Of a stretch of DNA of 64,000 bases, positions 26,324-34,560 are shown in pieces (the first letter of the stretch is position 1; each line of letters begins with the position of its first letter). A program made the translations under genes and the position numbers. Source of the stretch: Kribbella pratensis (GTDB lineage Bacteria; Actinomycetota; Actinomycetes; Propionibacteriales; Kribbellaceae); assembly GCF_004366075.1 (NCBI RefSeq), contig NZ_SODU01000001.1, positions 744,001 to 808,000 of the forward strand, written 5' to 3'. Under the pieces are notes generated by a model that had not been told where the DNA came from, made no database searches, and saw only the letters and a program-made list of their open reading frames with translations.

Positions 26324-27181
26324 ATGCCGACCCGACGGTACGACGACTCCCCCGGGCTCGGCTCGCTCTACGCGCGCACCGTCCGGGCCACGCTCCGACG
26401 GGCTGACTACGAGCCGGACGCGGACGGGCTGACGCTCGAGCTGCCCCGGTCGGCGATCGACCAGGACCACTTGACCGCGTATCGCGAGGTGACCGGCTTC
26501 GCGGCGGGTCCCGCGCTGCCGCCGACGTACCCGCATGTCCTGGCGTTCCCGCTGCACCTGGACCTGATGTCCGACCCCTCGTTCCCGTACAAGCCGATGG
26601 GGATCGTGCACCTGTCCAACACGATCACGCAGAAGCAGCCGATCCCGCTGCACGCCGAGCCGGCGATCCGCGTGCACAGTACGGCGGAACGGCCGCACCC
26701 GAAGGGCACCGTCTTCGACGTGATCAGCGAGGTCTTCGTCGACAAGGAGCTGGTGTGGAGCGATCTCACCACCCTGCTCAGCCGCTCGTCCGGGACGGAA
26801 GGCGCGCACGCCGATCTGCTGACCGACCCGGTGCTGAGCCCGAGCGCGTGGTGGGACCTGCACGGCAACCTCGGCCGCCGGTACGCCGCCGCGTCCGGCG
26901 ACCGGAACCCGATCCACCTGTTCAAGCTGACCGCTCAGGCGTTCGGGTTCCCGCGCCAGATCGCGCACGGGATGTGGGCCAAGGCTGCCGCGCTGGCGTC
27001 GCTCCAGCGGGCCGGCGCGTTGCCGGACGCGTTCACGGTCCGCGTGGACTTCCGCAAGCCGTTGCTGCTGCCGTCCCGGGTCGGGTTCGGCTACCAGCAG
27101 ACCGGCAAGACGGTCGACTTCGCGCTGTACGACGAAGGGCACGACGTGACCCACCTGATCGGCCAGCTGCAGGAGAACTGA
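26324..27181 (+). CDS. htdX: MaoC-like (R)-hydratase / dehydratase, HtdX type
   Basis: A 285-residue double hot-dog protein. The C-terminal half has the hydratase motif with catalytic Asp and His: SGDRNPIHLF followed by GFPRQIAHGM. It would hydrate or dehydrate 2-enoyl-CoA/3-hydroxyacyl-CoA, the partner step to FabG4. The cluster order thiolase–FabG4–MaoC equals fadA2–fabG4–htdX in mycobacteria. It converges on the short thrS gene with only 44 bases between the stops. Confidence 0.9.
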   Translation: MPTRRYDDSPGLGSLYARTVRATLRRADYEPDADGLTLELPRSAIDQDHLTAYREVTGFAAGPALPPTYPHVLAFPLHLDLMSDPSFPYKPMGIVHLSNTITQKQPIPLHAEPAIRVHSTAERPHPKGTVFDVISEVFVDKELVWSDLTTLLSRSSGTEGAHADLLTDPVLSPSAWWDLHGNLGRRYAAASGDRNPIHLFKLTAQAFGFPRQIAHGMWAKAAALASLQRAGALPDAFTVRVDFRKPLLLPSRVGFGYQQTGKTVDFALYDEGHDVTHLIGQLQEN

Positions 27182-27225
27182 ACCGCCAGGCCATCACAAT
27201 CGCGCTCCTCGGCCGAGCTTCACGC

Positions 27226-28473
27226 TCATAGCTCGCCGCCGTCGGCAATTGCGATGGCCTGGGGATCCGCAGCTGCCCGGATCCGATCCAGCACCTCGCC
27301 GATCGGGGCCGCATCCCACCGCCGACCGTCCCGCTCCCGGACCGCGAGCTGGCGGGCCTCGGCCTCGCGGGAACCGATGACGGCCTGGTACGGCGCCAGC
27401 CGGTTCTCGCGGATCCGGGCCCCCAGACTGCCCTCGTCCGCGTGCGCGATCTCGACCCGGAGCCTGCGATCCGACGCTCGTCGGGCGACCTCCGCGGCGA
27501 GTTTCTCCTCGTCGTCGGAGATCGGCAGTACGACGACCTGTACCGGGGCCAGCCACGCCGGGAACGCGCCGCCGTGTACCTCGATCAGCTGAGCAACCGC
27601 TCTCTCGATGCTTCCGACGATCGCCCGATGCACCATCACCGGGCGATGCTTGTTGCCGTCGGCACCGATGTACTCGAGCCCGAACCGCTCCGGCTGGTGG
27701 AAGTCGATCTGGACGGTCGACAGGCTGAACTCGCGGCCCGCCGAATCCTCCAGCTGGATGTCGATCTTCGGCCCGTAGAACGCCGCGTCGCCCGGCGCGT
27801 CCTCGTACTCGACGCCCGCGTTCTCGAGCACCTCTCGGAGCAGCTCGACGGCCTGCGCCCAGCTCGCCGCGTCGCCGACGTACTTGCTGGCCGGGCTGTT
27901 GAACTCCGCGTCGTCCGATGGCAGCGCGAGGACGTAGCGCGATAAGCTGATGCCCATGTCGGCGTACGCCTGCTTGATCAGTCTCAAGGCACCGGAGGCC
28001 TCTTCCGCGACCTGGTCGAGGCGGCAGAAGATGTGGGCGTCGTTGAGTTGCATCGCGCGGACCCGGCTCAGGCCGCCGATCGCTCCGGAGAGTTCGGCGC
28101 GGTACTGCCCGCCGAGCTCGGAGTAGCGGAGTGGGAGTTCGCGGTAGCTGTGTGAGCGGGATCGGAACATCAGCGCGTGGTGCGGGCAGATGCTGGGTCG
28201 CAGGACCAGTTGCTCACCGCCCATATCCATCGGCGGGTACATGTCCTCGTGGTACTTGGCCCAGTGGCCCGAGATCTCGTACAGCTCACGCTTGCCGAGG
28301 ACCGGTGAGTAGACCTGCTGGTAGCCGGCTCTTCGTTCCACCTCGGCGACGTAGCTCTCCAACGCGTGCCGTACGGCGGCACCGGCGGGCAGCCAGTAGG
28401 GCAGGCCCGCGCCGATCAGCGGGTCGGAGTCGAACAGGCCGAGTTCGCGGCCGAGTTTGCGGTGGTCGTACAT
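27226..28473 (-). CDS. Short threonyl-tRNA synthetase paralogue lacking TGS and editing domains
   Basis: A 415-residue class II synthetase that starts directly at the catalytic core. Class II motif 2 is seen in [17 protein letters not shown] and motif 3 in HRPVMVHRAIVGSIER. Zinc ligands appear conserved (SICPHH, NDAHIFC, the His of VMVHRA), and an anticodon-binding domain follows. The N-terminal TGS and the N2 editing domains of the full-length ThrRS encoded at 56081-58102 are absent, so it could not clear Ser-tRNAThr itself. GGAGGA precedes ATG 28473. A Thr-codon leader and terminator hairpin lie upstream, so threonine-dependent attenuation is likely. It may be a back-up or inhibitor-resistant enzyme. 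Confidence 0.92.
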   Translation of the reverse strand: MYDHRKLGRELGLFDSDPLIGAGLPYWLPAGAAVRHALESYVAEVERRAGYQQVYSPVLGKRELYEISGHWAKYHEDMYPPMDMGGEQLVLRPSICPHHALMFRSRSHSYRELPLRYSELGGQYRAELSGAIGGLSRVRAMQLNDAHIFCRLDQVAEEASGALRLIKQAYADMGISLSRYVLALPSDDAEFNSPASKYVGDAASWAQAVELLREVLENAGVEYEDAPGDAAFYGPKIDIQLEDSAGREFSLSTVQIDFHQPERFGLEYIGADGNKHRPVMVHRAIVGSIERAVAQLIEVHGGAFPAWLAPVQVVVLPISDDEEKLAAEVARRASDRRLRVEIAHADEGSLGARIRENRLAPYQAVIGSREAEARQLAVRERDGRRWDAAPIGEVLDRIRAAADPQAIAIADGGEL

Positions 28474-28516
28474 GATTCCTCCATGGGTTGAGGCGAGCCA
28501 CCCACGGAGCACGACA

Positions 28517-28544
28517 AAGCCCCGGGGCACTCGCCCCGGGGCTT
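28517..28544 (-). terminator. Terminator/attenuator hairpin ahead of the short thrS
   Basis: AAGCCCCGGGGC and its exact complement form a 12-bp stem with a 4-base loop, 44 bases upstream of the short thrS start and 17 bases after the leader stop codon. It is strong enough to end transcription, though no T-run follows. It may also end the upstream ABC operon. Its place between the Thr-rich leader and thrS is that of an attenuator. Confidence 0.8.
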
Positions 28545-28561
28545 GGTCAGACAGTCAGGTG

Positions 28562-28615
28562 TCAGCGCGCCAGGACGAGGTCCGGCGTCGTCGTGACTAC
28601 TGCGCGCTGCAACAT
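28562..28615 (-). CDS. Leader peptide MLQRAVVTTTPDLVLAR with three Thr codons
   Basis: A 17-codon open frame starting 12 bases after the ABC ATPase stop and ending just before the terminator hairpin. Codons 8-10 are all ACG (Thr). The arms CAGCGCGC (28602-28609, codons 3-5) and GCGCGCTG (28563-28570, codons 16 to stop) can form a perfect 8-bp stem bracketing the Thr codons. A ribosome stalled there for lack of Thr-tRNA would open that stem, which is the expected switch in ribosome-mediated attenuation. The ribosome site is weak (GAAG). The antiterminator pairing was not resolved by eye. Confidence 0.75.
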   Translation of the reverse strand: MLQRAVVTTTPDLVLAR

Positions 28616-28627
28616 GTCTTCACGGTA

Positions 28628-29392
28628 TCAGAGGAAACGGGAAAGGAAAGCACGAGTTCGTTCGTGCTGCGGATTGTCGATCACCTGCTCCGGCGTGCCC
28701 TGCTCGACGACCTGGCCGGCGTCCATGAAGACGACCCGATCGGCGGCCTCGCGGGCGAAGCTGATCTCGTGGGTGACGACGACCATCGTGAGACCGGCGC
28801 TGGCGAGACGCTTCATCGTGGCGAGCACCTCGCCGACCAGCTCGGGATCGAGCGCCGACGTCGGCTCGTCGAACAGCATCAGCTTCGGCCGCATCGCCAG
28901 CGCGCGGGCGATCGCCACACGTTGCTGCTGACCGCCGGACAGCTGGCGCGGGTACGCCTTCTCCCGGCCCGCCAGTCCCACCTCGGCGAGCAGGTCGACG
29001 GCCCGCGCGGTCGCCTCCCGTCGCCCCTCCCCGAGGACCGCGATCGGCGCCTCGATGATGTTCTCCAGTGCGGTCATGTGCGGGAACAGGTTGAACTGCT
29101 GGAACACCATGCCGATGTCCTTGCGCCGCCGGGCGATCTCGTTCGGCGACAGCTCGTGCAGCCGGCCGTTGCGTACGTCGTACCCCACATCACGGCCGTC
29201 CACCGTGATGCGGCCGGCGTCGAGGGACTCGAGCAGGTTGATGCACCGCAGGAAGGTCGACTTGCCGGATCCGGACGGGCCGAGGACGACCACGGTCTCG
29301 CCCGGCGTCACGTCGAGATCGATCCCGGACAGTACTTCGGTGTGCCCGAAGCTCTTGCGGACGCCGCGCGCCTGCAGGACCGCCGTACTCAT
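28628..29392 (-). CDS. Amino-acid ABC transporter ATP-binding protein
   Basis: A 254-residue polar-amino-acid (GlnQ-like) ATPase. It shows Walker A GPSGSGKS, the Q-loop [11 protein letters not shown], signature [15 protein letters not shown], Walker [15 protein letters not shown] and the H-loop [14 protein letters not shown] is diagnostic of the amino-acid uptake subfamily. Its start overlaps the permease stop (ATGA). The threonine leader follows immediately downstream, so read-through into thrS is possible, which would tie amino-acid import to the synthetase. Confidence 0.93.
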   Translation of the reverse strand: MSTAVLQARGVRKSFGHTEVLSGIDLDVTPGETVVVLGPSGSGKSTFLRCINLLESLDAGRITVDGRDVGYDVRNGRLHELSPNEIARRRKDIGMVFQQFNLFPHMTALENIIEAPIAVLGEGRREATARAVDLLAEVGLAGREKAYPRQLSGGQQQRVAIARALAMRPKLMLFDEPTSALDPELVGEVLATMKRLASAGLTMVVVTHEISFAREAADRVVFMDAGQVVEQGTPEQVIDNPQHERTRAFLSRFL

Positions 29393-30312
29393 GCCGCACT
29401 CCCCTTCGGACGGATACGCAGGAAGTCCCAGAAGCTGGGAGCCTGATGCCGCGCGCCGCGGTTGTAGTGGCGTTCGATGAACGACTGGACGACGTACAGG
29501 ACCGAGGTGACCGCGAGGTACCAGAGGCAGACCACGATGAGCATCGGGATCGTCTCGAAGGTCCGGTTGTAGATCGACTGCGCCGTGTAGAGCAGGTCGG
29601 AGAGTGCGATCACGCTGACCAGCGCGGTGGCCTTCACCATGCTGATCACCTGGTTGCCGGTCGGCGGCACGATGAAGCGCATCGCCTGCGGCAGGATGAT
29701 CCGCTTCATGATCCGGGAGTTCTTCATCCCGAGCGCCTGACCCGCCTCCCGCTGACCGGGGTCGACGGAGAGCAGACCGCCGCGGACGATCTCGGCCATG
29801 TAGGCGCCCTCGTTCAGCCCGAGACCCAGGATCGCTGCCAGCAACGGGGTGATCAGGGTGTTCGTGTCGACGCTGGCGAAGACCGGACCGAACGGGATGC
29901 CGAGGTTCAGCTTGGGCAGCAGCGCGGACAGGTTGTAGAAGAAGATCAGCTGCACAAGCGTCGGCGTACCGCGGAAGAACCAGATGTACAGTCCGGCGGC
30001 GCCGCGCAACAGCGGGTTGGCCGAGATCCGGCAGACCGCGAGGAGTACGCCGAGCACGACGCCGATCACCATGGCGACGACCGTCAGCATGAGCGTGATG
30101 CCCAGGCCCCGGACGATCGACTCGGCCCGCAACCAGCTCCAGACCACGTCCCAGCCGAAGTTGTCGTTGGTGATCAGCATCTTGACCAGCTGTGCGGCGA
30201 ACACCAGTACGACGAGCGCCGACAGCCAGCGCCAGGGGTGTTTGCGATGCGCCGCGTTCCGGACGTCGAGCTCCAGGCCGGCGGCCGGAGCGTCCTGCAC
30301 CGTGGTTGCCAT
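29389..30312 (-). CDS. Amino-acid ABC transporter permease
   Basis: A 307-residue HisM/GlnP-type permease. After a cytoplasmic N-terminus of about 30 residues come membrane segments and the EAA-type loop ending in [17 protein letters not shown], followed by [21 protein letters not shown], typical for polar-amino-acid permeases. The start is the ATG at 30312 with a GAAGAG site; the frame is open further upstream into the binding-protein gene but without support. Only one permease gene is present, so the channel would be a homodimer. Confidence 0.92.
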   Translation of the reverse strand: MATTVQDAPAAGLELDVRNAAHRKHPWRWLSALVVLVFAAQLVKMLITNDNFGWDVVWSWLRAESIVRGLGITLMLTVVAMVIGVVLGVLLAVCRISANPLLRGAAGLYIWFFRGTPTLVQLIFFYNLSALLPKLNLGIPFGPVFASVDTNTLITPLLAAILGLGLNEGAYMAEIVRGGLLSVDPGQREAGQALGMKNSRIMKRIILPQAMRFIVPPTGNQVISMVKATALVSVIALSDLLYTAQSIYNRTFETIPMLIVVCLWYLAVTSVLYVVQSFIERHYNRGARHQAPSFWDFLRIRPKGSAA

Positions 30313-30314
30313 GG

Positions 30315-31250
30315 TCAGCTCTTCCCGAGGTTGAGGCCGGGTTTGGCCAGCTTGTTCTTCTCCAGCCCCCATTTCGCCATGATCGCGTCATAGGTGCCGT
30401 TGGCATGCAGTTTCTCGAGTGCGGCGAGCAGTACGTCGGCCAGCGGCGACCCGATCGGCACGAGCGCACCCTGGAACAGGTCGTCGAAACCGTTGCTCTT
30501 GCCAACGCCGGCCAGTTCCAGCTTGCCACCGGACTGCGCGACGAAGTAGGTCAGCGGCGCCTGCGAGGAGAAGAACGCGTCGGCCCGGTTGGACTGCACC
30601 GCGAGGATCGACGACGGCTGGTCCTTGTACGACTGCACCTCGACCGCCGGCTTCCCGGACGCCACGCACTTGGCCGACTGCGCCTTGATGACCTTCTCCG
30701 CGGATCCCGCTGCCTGTACGGCGATCCGCTTGCCGCACGCGGTGTCCAGGCCATCGATGCCCTTCGGATTCCCCTTGTGCACGGCGAAGACGACGTACTC
30801 CTGGACGTAGTCGATGAAGGTCGCCTGCTTCTGCCGTTCGACGAAGTCGCCGGTCGGGCCGAGATCCAGGTCGTACCGCTTCGCCTGCATCCCTGACAGG
30901 ACGCTGGCCAGTCCGTCCACGGTGGTGTGCTCGATCCGGATGCCGAGCAGCTGGCTGATCGCCTGGGACAGATCGGCGGTCGCGCCCTCGATGGACGTGT
31001 CTTTGTCGGTGCCGACGATCACGTACGGCGGGAACGAGCCGTTGTTGACGGCAACGATCCTGCCGGCGGTCTTGATCTTCTCCGGCAGCTGGTCGTGCAG
31101 GGCCTTGTCGACCTGCTGCTGCGGGATCGCGGCGGCAGGTGCCTTCGCGTTGGCGTTGGTGCTGGTGTCGACCGGGTCTGCGGTGCAGGCGGTCACGCCG
31201 AGCAGACTTGCGGCCAGTACGGCGAGAGTGGTGCTGCGGGGGATGGACAC
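30315..31250 (-). CDS. Amino-acid ABC transporter substrate-binding lipoprotein
   Basis: A 311-residue family 3 solute-binding protein. It has a GTG start with GGAG upstream, a lipoprotein signal ending in VTAC near residue 22, and a type II binding fold with [14 protein letters not shown] and [17 protein letters not shown]. The ligand is probably a polar or modified amino acid; the ligand-pocket residues cannot be read as one specific substrate. Its position next to a nitrilase and a MocR regulator suggests a nitrogen compound that is hydrolysed after uptake. Confidence 0.9.
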   Translation of the reverse strand: MSIPRSTTLAVLAASLLGVTACTADPVDTSTNANAKAPAAAIPQQQVDKALHDQLPEKIKTAGRIVAVNNGSFPPYVIVGTDKDTSIEGATADLSQAISQLLGIRIEHTTVDGLASVLSGMQAKRYDLDLGPTGDFVERQKQATFIDYVQEYVVFAVHKGNPKGIDGLDTACGKRIAVQAAGSAEKVIKAQSAKCVASGKPAVEVQSYKDQPSSILAVQSNRADAFFSSQAPLTYFVAQSGGKLELAGVGKSNGFDDLFQGALVPIGSPLADVLLAALEKLHANGTYDAIMAKWGLEKNKLAKPGLNLGKS

Positions 31251-31266
31251 GACTACTCCTACGGCT

Positions 31267-32091
31267 TCAGCTGGTGGGGACGGCTTCGACCGGTCGAGGG
31301 GTGGGGCTGACGGAGAAGCGCCGGTTGATCAGGACCGGCAGGCGGCGGCGAGCGTCGGTCAGACGCTGCCGGGAGACGACGGCCGTGATGGTGGCCGGCT
31401 CCTCTGCGGCTTGGGCGAGCGGGACACCGAGCGGGTCGACGATGAGGCTCTGGCCGATGTTGCGCTGACCGCATTCGCCACTCGCGACGACGTACACGGT
31501 GTTCTCGAGCGCGCGGGCGGTGACGAGGGTCTGCCAGTGGTGTTCCTTGAGCGGGCCTCTCACCCAGGCGGCCGGCAGCACGAGTACGTCGGCGCCGTCG
31601 AGGGCGAGGAGGCGGGACAGTTCGGGGAACCGGACGTCGTAGCAGGTCATCAGGCCGACCTTGAAACCGTTGACGTCGATCAGTTCGGGGACGACGTCGG
31701 CCGGGGTCACGTTGTCGGACTCCAGTTGGCTGAACGCGTCGTACAGGTGGAGTTTGCGGTAGAGCCCGGTGATGGCGCCGTTCTTCAGGACGACGAGCGT
31801 GTTGTAGGGCTTGTCGTTGGCGGACTTCTCGTGGATACCGACGACGACGGTGAGTGGGAGGCCCTCGGTCGCCTTGAGCAGGCCGGTGACGAACGGGCCG
31901 TCGAGCGGCTGGGCGTGCTCGCGGATCCGCTCACGCTCCTCGATGAAGCGCGCGAGGACGCCTTCGGGGAGCACGAGCAGGTCGACGCCGTCGGCGTCCG
32001 CCTGCTTGATGAGCTGAGTCGCCGTGTCCAGGTTCTCCTGCCAGTCGATGCTCGCGACGAACTGCGCGGCCGAGACGTTCAGCGTACTCAT
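31267..32091 (-). CDS. Carbon-nitrogen hydrolase (nitrilase superfamily)
   Basis: A 274-residue amidase/nitrilase-type enzyme. The catalytic triad is visible: Glu in LVLPEGVLARF, Lys in YRKLHLYDAF and Cys in LMTCYDVRFPE. The CYDVRFPE form is typical of omega-amidase, carbamoylase and deaminated-glutathione amidase members, which hydrolyse amides, not nitriles. It acts in the cytosol. Its stop is 16 bases ahead of the binding-protein gene and its start overlaps the upstream gene by ATGA, so it belongs to the import operon. Confidence 0.92.
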   Translation of the reverse strand: MSTLNVSAAQFVASIDWQENLDTATQLIKQADADGVDLLVLPEGVLARFIEERERIREHAQPLDGPFVTGLLKATEGLPLTVVVGIHEKSANDKPYNTLVVLKNGAITGLYRKLHLYDAFSQLESDNVTPADVVPELIDVNGFKVGLMTCYDVRFPELSRLLALDGADVLVLPAAWVRGPLKEHHWQTLVTARALENTVYVVASGECGQRNIGQSLIVDPLGVPLAQAAEEPATITAVVSRQRLTDARRRLPVLINRRFSVSPTPRPVEAVPTS

Positions 32092-33041
32092 GCGATCTTC
32101 TCCAACGGGTCGATCTGGTAAGGAAACAGGTCTTCAGCGGGCACCGGCTGCGCGAGCAACTCCTGGTCCACGAGGTGGTCCTGGAAGGCGGCGACCATGC
32201 GGCGGTCGGCGGAGACGCCGTACGGCATCCAGTCCGGTCCGAAGGTCCTGGTGGTGACGCCGATTTCCTCGTTGTGCCAGGGGGTGATGTCCATCAGCTT
32301 GTTCCGGCGCTGGAAGCTGAGCTGCTTCGCCTGCTCGAACAGGTCGATGAGCTGCTGAGCGATCTCCGGCCGCTCCTCCAGCACTTCCTTGCGCAGGGCA
32401 AGCAAGTGGATGCCGGGGATGTAGCCGTGGCGACCGTAGTACTCCCGCTCCTCGGCGCGAGTGTCACGGAACAGCGTGCGGTACGGCGAATCCTCGGCAT
32501 GGAATCCGGGTGGCATGAACGGCGTCATCACGGCGTCGAGCTCCTTGTCCAGCAGGAGATCCACGAGCCGGGCGCCGTCGGCGGTGTGACGGATGTTGTT
32601 GCCGACAGCAACTCCCCCGATGCGGTCCACGACCGGGTGGGCCGCGGTCAGCGGGCCGACCTGCCACTCGGCGTCATGGATGCCGACGCCGGCCTCGGCG
32701 AGGATCGCACGGGTCCAGGTGTTGCCGCTGTCCGGCCAGCCGGTCAGGCCGATCCGGCCGCCCTTCAGGTCCGCCGCCGTCTCGGCCGTCGCGTCCCGCC
32801 GCACGATGATGCAGCGATGCCGGAAGCCGCGCATCAGGAAGATCGGCAGCGCGACCACCCGGTCGTCCCCGACCGCACGGGCGCGGACGTAGCGGCTGAA
32901 CGAGGTCTCGCCACCGTCGTACTCGGGTGAGCCCCACAGATCCGGCGTCGCCTCCAGCCGGGTGACGGTCGGGCCGGGGACGTCGCCGAGGGCCAACGGG
33001 ATCACATGGTCCCAGTGGCGTACGCCGAGGTGAAGCTTCAC
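32088..33041 (-). CDS. Periplasmic-binding-fold protein, 4,5-dihydroxyphthalate decarboxylase-like
   Basis: A 317-residue protein resembling the 4,5-dihydroxyphthalate decarboxylase group of binding-protein-fold proteins: LKGGRIGLTGWPDSGNTWTR and ELDAVMTPFMPPGF. There is no signal peptide or lipobox, so it is cytosolic, unlike a transport binding protein. GTG 33041 is the start, with AAGGAACG eight bases ahead. It is the first gene of the minus-strand operon, facing the MocR regulator. The real reaction is unknown; decarboxylation is the family name, not shown here. Confidence 0.75.
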   Translation of the reverse strand: MKLHLGVRHWDHVIPLALGDVPGPTVTRLEATPDLWGSPEYDGGETSFSRYVRARAVGDDRVVALPIFLMRGFRHRCIIVRRDATAETAADLKGGRIGLTGWPDSGNTWTRAILAEAGVGIHDAEWQVGPLTAAHPVVDRIGGVAVGNNIRHTADGARLVDLLLDKELDAVMTPFMPPGFHAEDSPYRTLFRDTRAEEREYYGRHGYIPGIHLLALRKEVLEERPEIAQQLIDLFEQAKQLSFQRRNKLMDITPWHNEEIGVTTRTFGPDWMPYGVSADRRMVAAFQDHLVDQELLAQPVPAEDLFPYQIDPLEKIA

Positions 33042-33116
33042 GCGGTTCGTTCCTTCGATGCCGGGACGCTCTCGTGGGGTCCGGGTCGGATGCGCGACGT
33101 CGCTGTCGCGAGCTCG

Positions 33117-33157
33117 ATTGTTCGGTAGCCTATGTTCAGCGCGATCGCCCGAACAAT
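33117..33157. promoter_or_regulatory. Inverted repeat ATTGTTCGG-N23-CCGAACAAT, likely MocR operator
   Basis: A perfect 9-base inverted repeat lies in the 153-base gap between the divergent binding-fold gene and the MocR regulator, with a further half-site-like TATGTTC in the spacer. MocR regulators usually bind paired sites beside their own divergent promoter, so this is the best candidate. A -10-like TAGCCTAT lies inside the repeat. Confidence 0.6.
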
Positions 33158-33194
33158 GCATTGAAATGTTACTGATCAAAAACTGGGGGAAGGC

Positions 33195-34553
33195 ATGGCC
33201 GAAGACGTTCCACCGCAGGACGGTCCGGCGGTGTCGTCGGCCTGGCTCGCCGAGCAGATCACCGAGCCCAGCGCGGCGGGGATCGCGGCGGCGATCTCCC
33301 GGCTGGTCCGGCACGGTGAGCTCGAGCCGCAGACCCGTCTTCCGACCGTACGCGCGCTCGCTCCCCGGCTGGACGTCAGCCCGGCGACCGTGTCCGCGGC
33401 CTGGGCGACCCTGCGCAAGCAACGCGTCGTCGCCGGAGGCGGACGGCAGGGCACCTGGGTGCTCGGCGGACTCGCGGTCCCCCGGCCGACCCGCTACGAG
33501 AACATCTCCCGTCTCTGGCCGGACCAGACCCTCAACCTCACCCGCGCGATCCCGGATCCGGCCCTGCTGCCGGACATGGCCGGCGCGTTCGTCCATGCCC
33601 TTCGCGACCCCGACCTGCACTCCTACGAGGTGGTCTCGATCAGCGGGCCGCTCCACGCTGCCGCTTCCCGGACGTGGCCCTTCGAGACCGAGAACTGGAT
33701 GTGCGTGAACGGCGGCTACGAGGGTCTCCTCCTGCTCATGCGTACGACGGTTGTCCCCGGCGAACACGTGGCGATCGAAGAGCCCGCCACTCCTCGACTG
33801 CTGGACATCCTCGACAACGTCGGCGCGCGGCCGGTGCCGGTCGCGACCGATGCGGAGGGGCCGGTCGCGGCATCGCTGCGAGCGGCGCTCCAGCACGATC
33901 CGGTCGCGTTCATCTACGAGCCGCGGAGCAGCTCACATTTCGGCGCCTCGGTGACGCCGTCGCGCCGCGACGAGCTGGCGGCGTTGCTCGCCGGCACCGA
34001 CACCCTCGTGATCGAGGACGACGGGCTCGGCGAGCTGAGCTCGTTCGAGTACCACGGAGTGGGCGAAGTGCTGCCGGATCAGAGCGTGCTGGTGCGGAGC
34101 TACTCCAAGTCGCACTCCCCCGATCTCCGTCTCGCCGTGATGGCCGGCGCCGCCGAGCCGATCGAGCGGGTCCGCGTCTACCGGCAGTTCGGATCAGGCT
34201 GGACGAGCCGCATGCTGCAGAACGCGCTCGCCTGGCTGCTCGACGACGAGCCGTCGAAGACCGCGATCGCCACAGCGCGTACGGCGTACCGGGAACGCCG
34301 TGACCATCTCACGGAACTGCTGGCCGCACGCGGTGTCCAGGCGACCGGCGTCGACGGCCTGGCGATCTGGGTGCCGGTCCGCAGCGAACACGAGGCACTC
34401 CTCGTTCTCGCATCACACGGCATCGCCGTCGCCGGTGCGAGCGCCAGTTGGACAAAACCCGGCCCACCCGCCATCCGCATCGCCACCGGCCTGCCCATCC
34501 CCGAGGCCGATCGGGTAGCCGACGCCGTCGCCCGCGCCGTACAGGCCCGGTAA
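33195..34553 (+). CDS. MocR-type transcriptional regulator (GntR-wHTH + aminotransferase fold)
   Basis: A 452-residue regulator. An N-terminal GntR winged helix (residues about 25-95, with LPTVRALAPRLDVSPATVSAAW) is followed by a fold-type I PLP aminotransferase domain. The PLP-binding Lys is in VRSYSKSHSPDLRL. MocR proteins bind PLP and an amino compound to switch transcription; they rarely catalyse. The operator is probably the inverted repeat in the divergent gap. The regulon is likely the nitrilase/ABC/amino-acid operon. Confidence 0.9.
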   Translation: MAEDVPPQDGPAVSSAWLAEQITEPSAAGIAAAISRLVRHGELEPQTRLPTVRALAPRLDVSPATVSAAWATLRKQRVVAGGGRQGTWVLGGLAVPRPTRYENISRLWPDQTLNLTRAIPDPALLPDMAGAFVHALRDPDLHSYEVVSISGPLHAAASRTWPFETENWMCVNGGYEGLLLLMRTTVVPGEHVAIEEPATPRLLDILDNVGARPVPVATDAEGPVAASLRAALQHDPVAFIYEPRSSSHFGASVTPSRRDELAALLAGTDTLVIEDDGLGELSSFEYHGVGEVLPDQSVLVRSYSKSHSPDLRLAVMAGAAEPIERVRVYRQFGSGWTSRMLQNALAWLLDDEPSKTAIATARTAYRERRDHLTELLAARGVQATGVDGLAIWVPVRSEHEALLVLASHGIAVAGASASWTKPGPPAIRIATGLPIPEADRVADAVARAVQAR

Positions 34554-34560
34554 CCCGCGA

